A program made the position numbers and the translations under genes. Positions 13,013 to 13,447 of a stretch of DNA of 13,447 bases are shown one piece after another. The stretch comes from an uncultured Bacteroidales bacterium (lineage in GTDB: Bacteria > Bacteroidota > Bacteroidia > Bacteroidales > UBA3824), in NCBI GenBank assembly GCA_937877455.1, contig CALFIU010000111.1, positions 1-13,447 on the forward strand, read 5' to 3'. Position 1 is the stretch's first letter. Each line of letters starts with the position of its first letter. Below the pieces are notes generated by a model, which worked only from the letters and a program-made list of their open reading frames with translations, was not told the DNA's origin and did not search any database.

Positions 13013-13447
13013 CACTGATGAAGATTTTGAATACTTTGGAATAAAACAAACTTTTAATGATTTGAGTTATATTTTCGGGGTAGTGGGGGCCTTCTGGGGG
13101 GCCTCCTTCACAGTTGAAAAAAATATAGGTAAATGGTGGGGTGGTAGCTCAAAAAATATCGTTATTATAAAAATTTTATCAATTATTGTAGTTAATATTG
13201 TTTTTATTTTTCTGAAATATTTTCTTCCATATTTATTAAATAATTTTGAATTTAATTTTATTATAAAATCTTTATTAGATTTTTTGCAATATTTTTGTCT
13301 TTTTGGAGTAATACCTCTTTTCTTGGAAGAAATGGAATTAATTGAAAGAAAAAAAAAGTTTAAAAATGAGGAAAATATAAATTATAGAAACAGAATTAAA
13401 AAAGAAGGAGATGATGAAGTTATTTTATTCAGAACTTCTATATTTAA
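13011..13447 (+). CDS. C-terminal part of a multi-membrane protein, possibly PAP2/glucose-6-phosphatase-like; partial at both ends
   Basis: About 145 codons run without a stop to the window end, although the DNA is extremely AT-rich, so this is coding. The product begins CTDEDFEYFGIKQTFNDLSY, then has three likely membrane helices: IFGVVGAFWGASFTVE, NIVIIKILSIIVVNIVFIFL, and a segment around YFCLFGVIPLFLEEM, followed by a basic, Lys/Asn/Glu-rich tail (ERKKKFKNEENINYRN). The 'G..G....E' helix followed by KWW, a long helix and a helix ending in a proline resembles the C-terminal half of PAP2-superfamily phosphatases; no catalytic motif is present because that half is missing. There is no start codon near 13011. 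The frame could be read back to a TTG at 12975, but only across the proposed junction. Source may be a very AT-rich bacterium or a microbial eukaryote. Low certainty on family. Confidence 0.4.

Overview
This window reads as a metagenome contig dominated by one AT-rich Bacteroidetes (Bacteroidales-like) segment, about 1066-13011, with foreign sequence at both ends. The Bacteroidetes assignment rests on the promoter elements (repeated matches to TAnnTTTG, several with an upstream TTG/TTTG at 17-20 nt), the absence of Shine-Dalgarno sites, and the gene content: a fused gamma-alpha KorA with KorB, a flavodoxin beside a DUF2023-like protein, an alanine:cation symporter with a signal peptide, and a SprB-repeat-like domain. 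No tRNA, rRNA, CRISPR array, transposase or phage gene was seen.

Layout. 1-963 is the 3' part of a GC-rich family 5 solute-binding protein gene with a strong tandem-hairpin terminator; it looks like a Firmicutes/Clostridia fragment. Composition changes abruptly in the T-rich stretch 1039-1066. From there: a possible short RNA unit (1121-1264), a membrane-anchored PAS-like protein and a PanE-type ketopantoate reductase (plus strand, probably one operon); then, on the minus strand, a DUF2023-like gene, a flavodoxin gene, and the korA-korB operon. A divergent intergenic region with two good promoters (6984-7298) follows. On the plus strand are a small lipoprotein, a C-terminally short aldo/keto reductase and an exported endonuclease/exonuclease/phosphatase-family protein. 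They converge with a minus-strand pair, an AGCS symporter and a MATE transporter, whose reading frames overlap by 17 nt.

At 13011/13012 the symporter signal peptide loses its start codon exactly where an unrelated plus-strand reading frame begins and runs stop-free to the window end. This is best read as a second assembly junction. The right-hand fragment encodes the C-terminal part of a multi-membrane protein, possibly PAP2/glucose-6-phosphatase-like, from an extremely AT-rich genome.

The genes fit a strict anaerobe. KorAB oxidises a 2-oxoacid (probably 2-oxoglutarate) with CoA and passes low-potential electrons to ferredoxin or to the flavodoxin encoded next door; PanE serves pantothenate/CoA supply. 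No complete novel defence or mobile system is visible. The items most worth a second look are the SprB-like domain fused to an amino-acid symporter, the cysteine cluster in the flavodoxin-neighbour protein, the PAS-only membrane protein, the shortened aldo/keto reductase and the two junctions.
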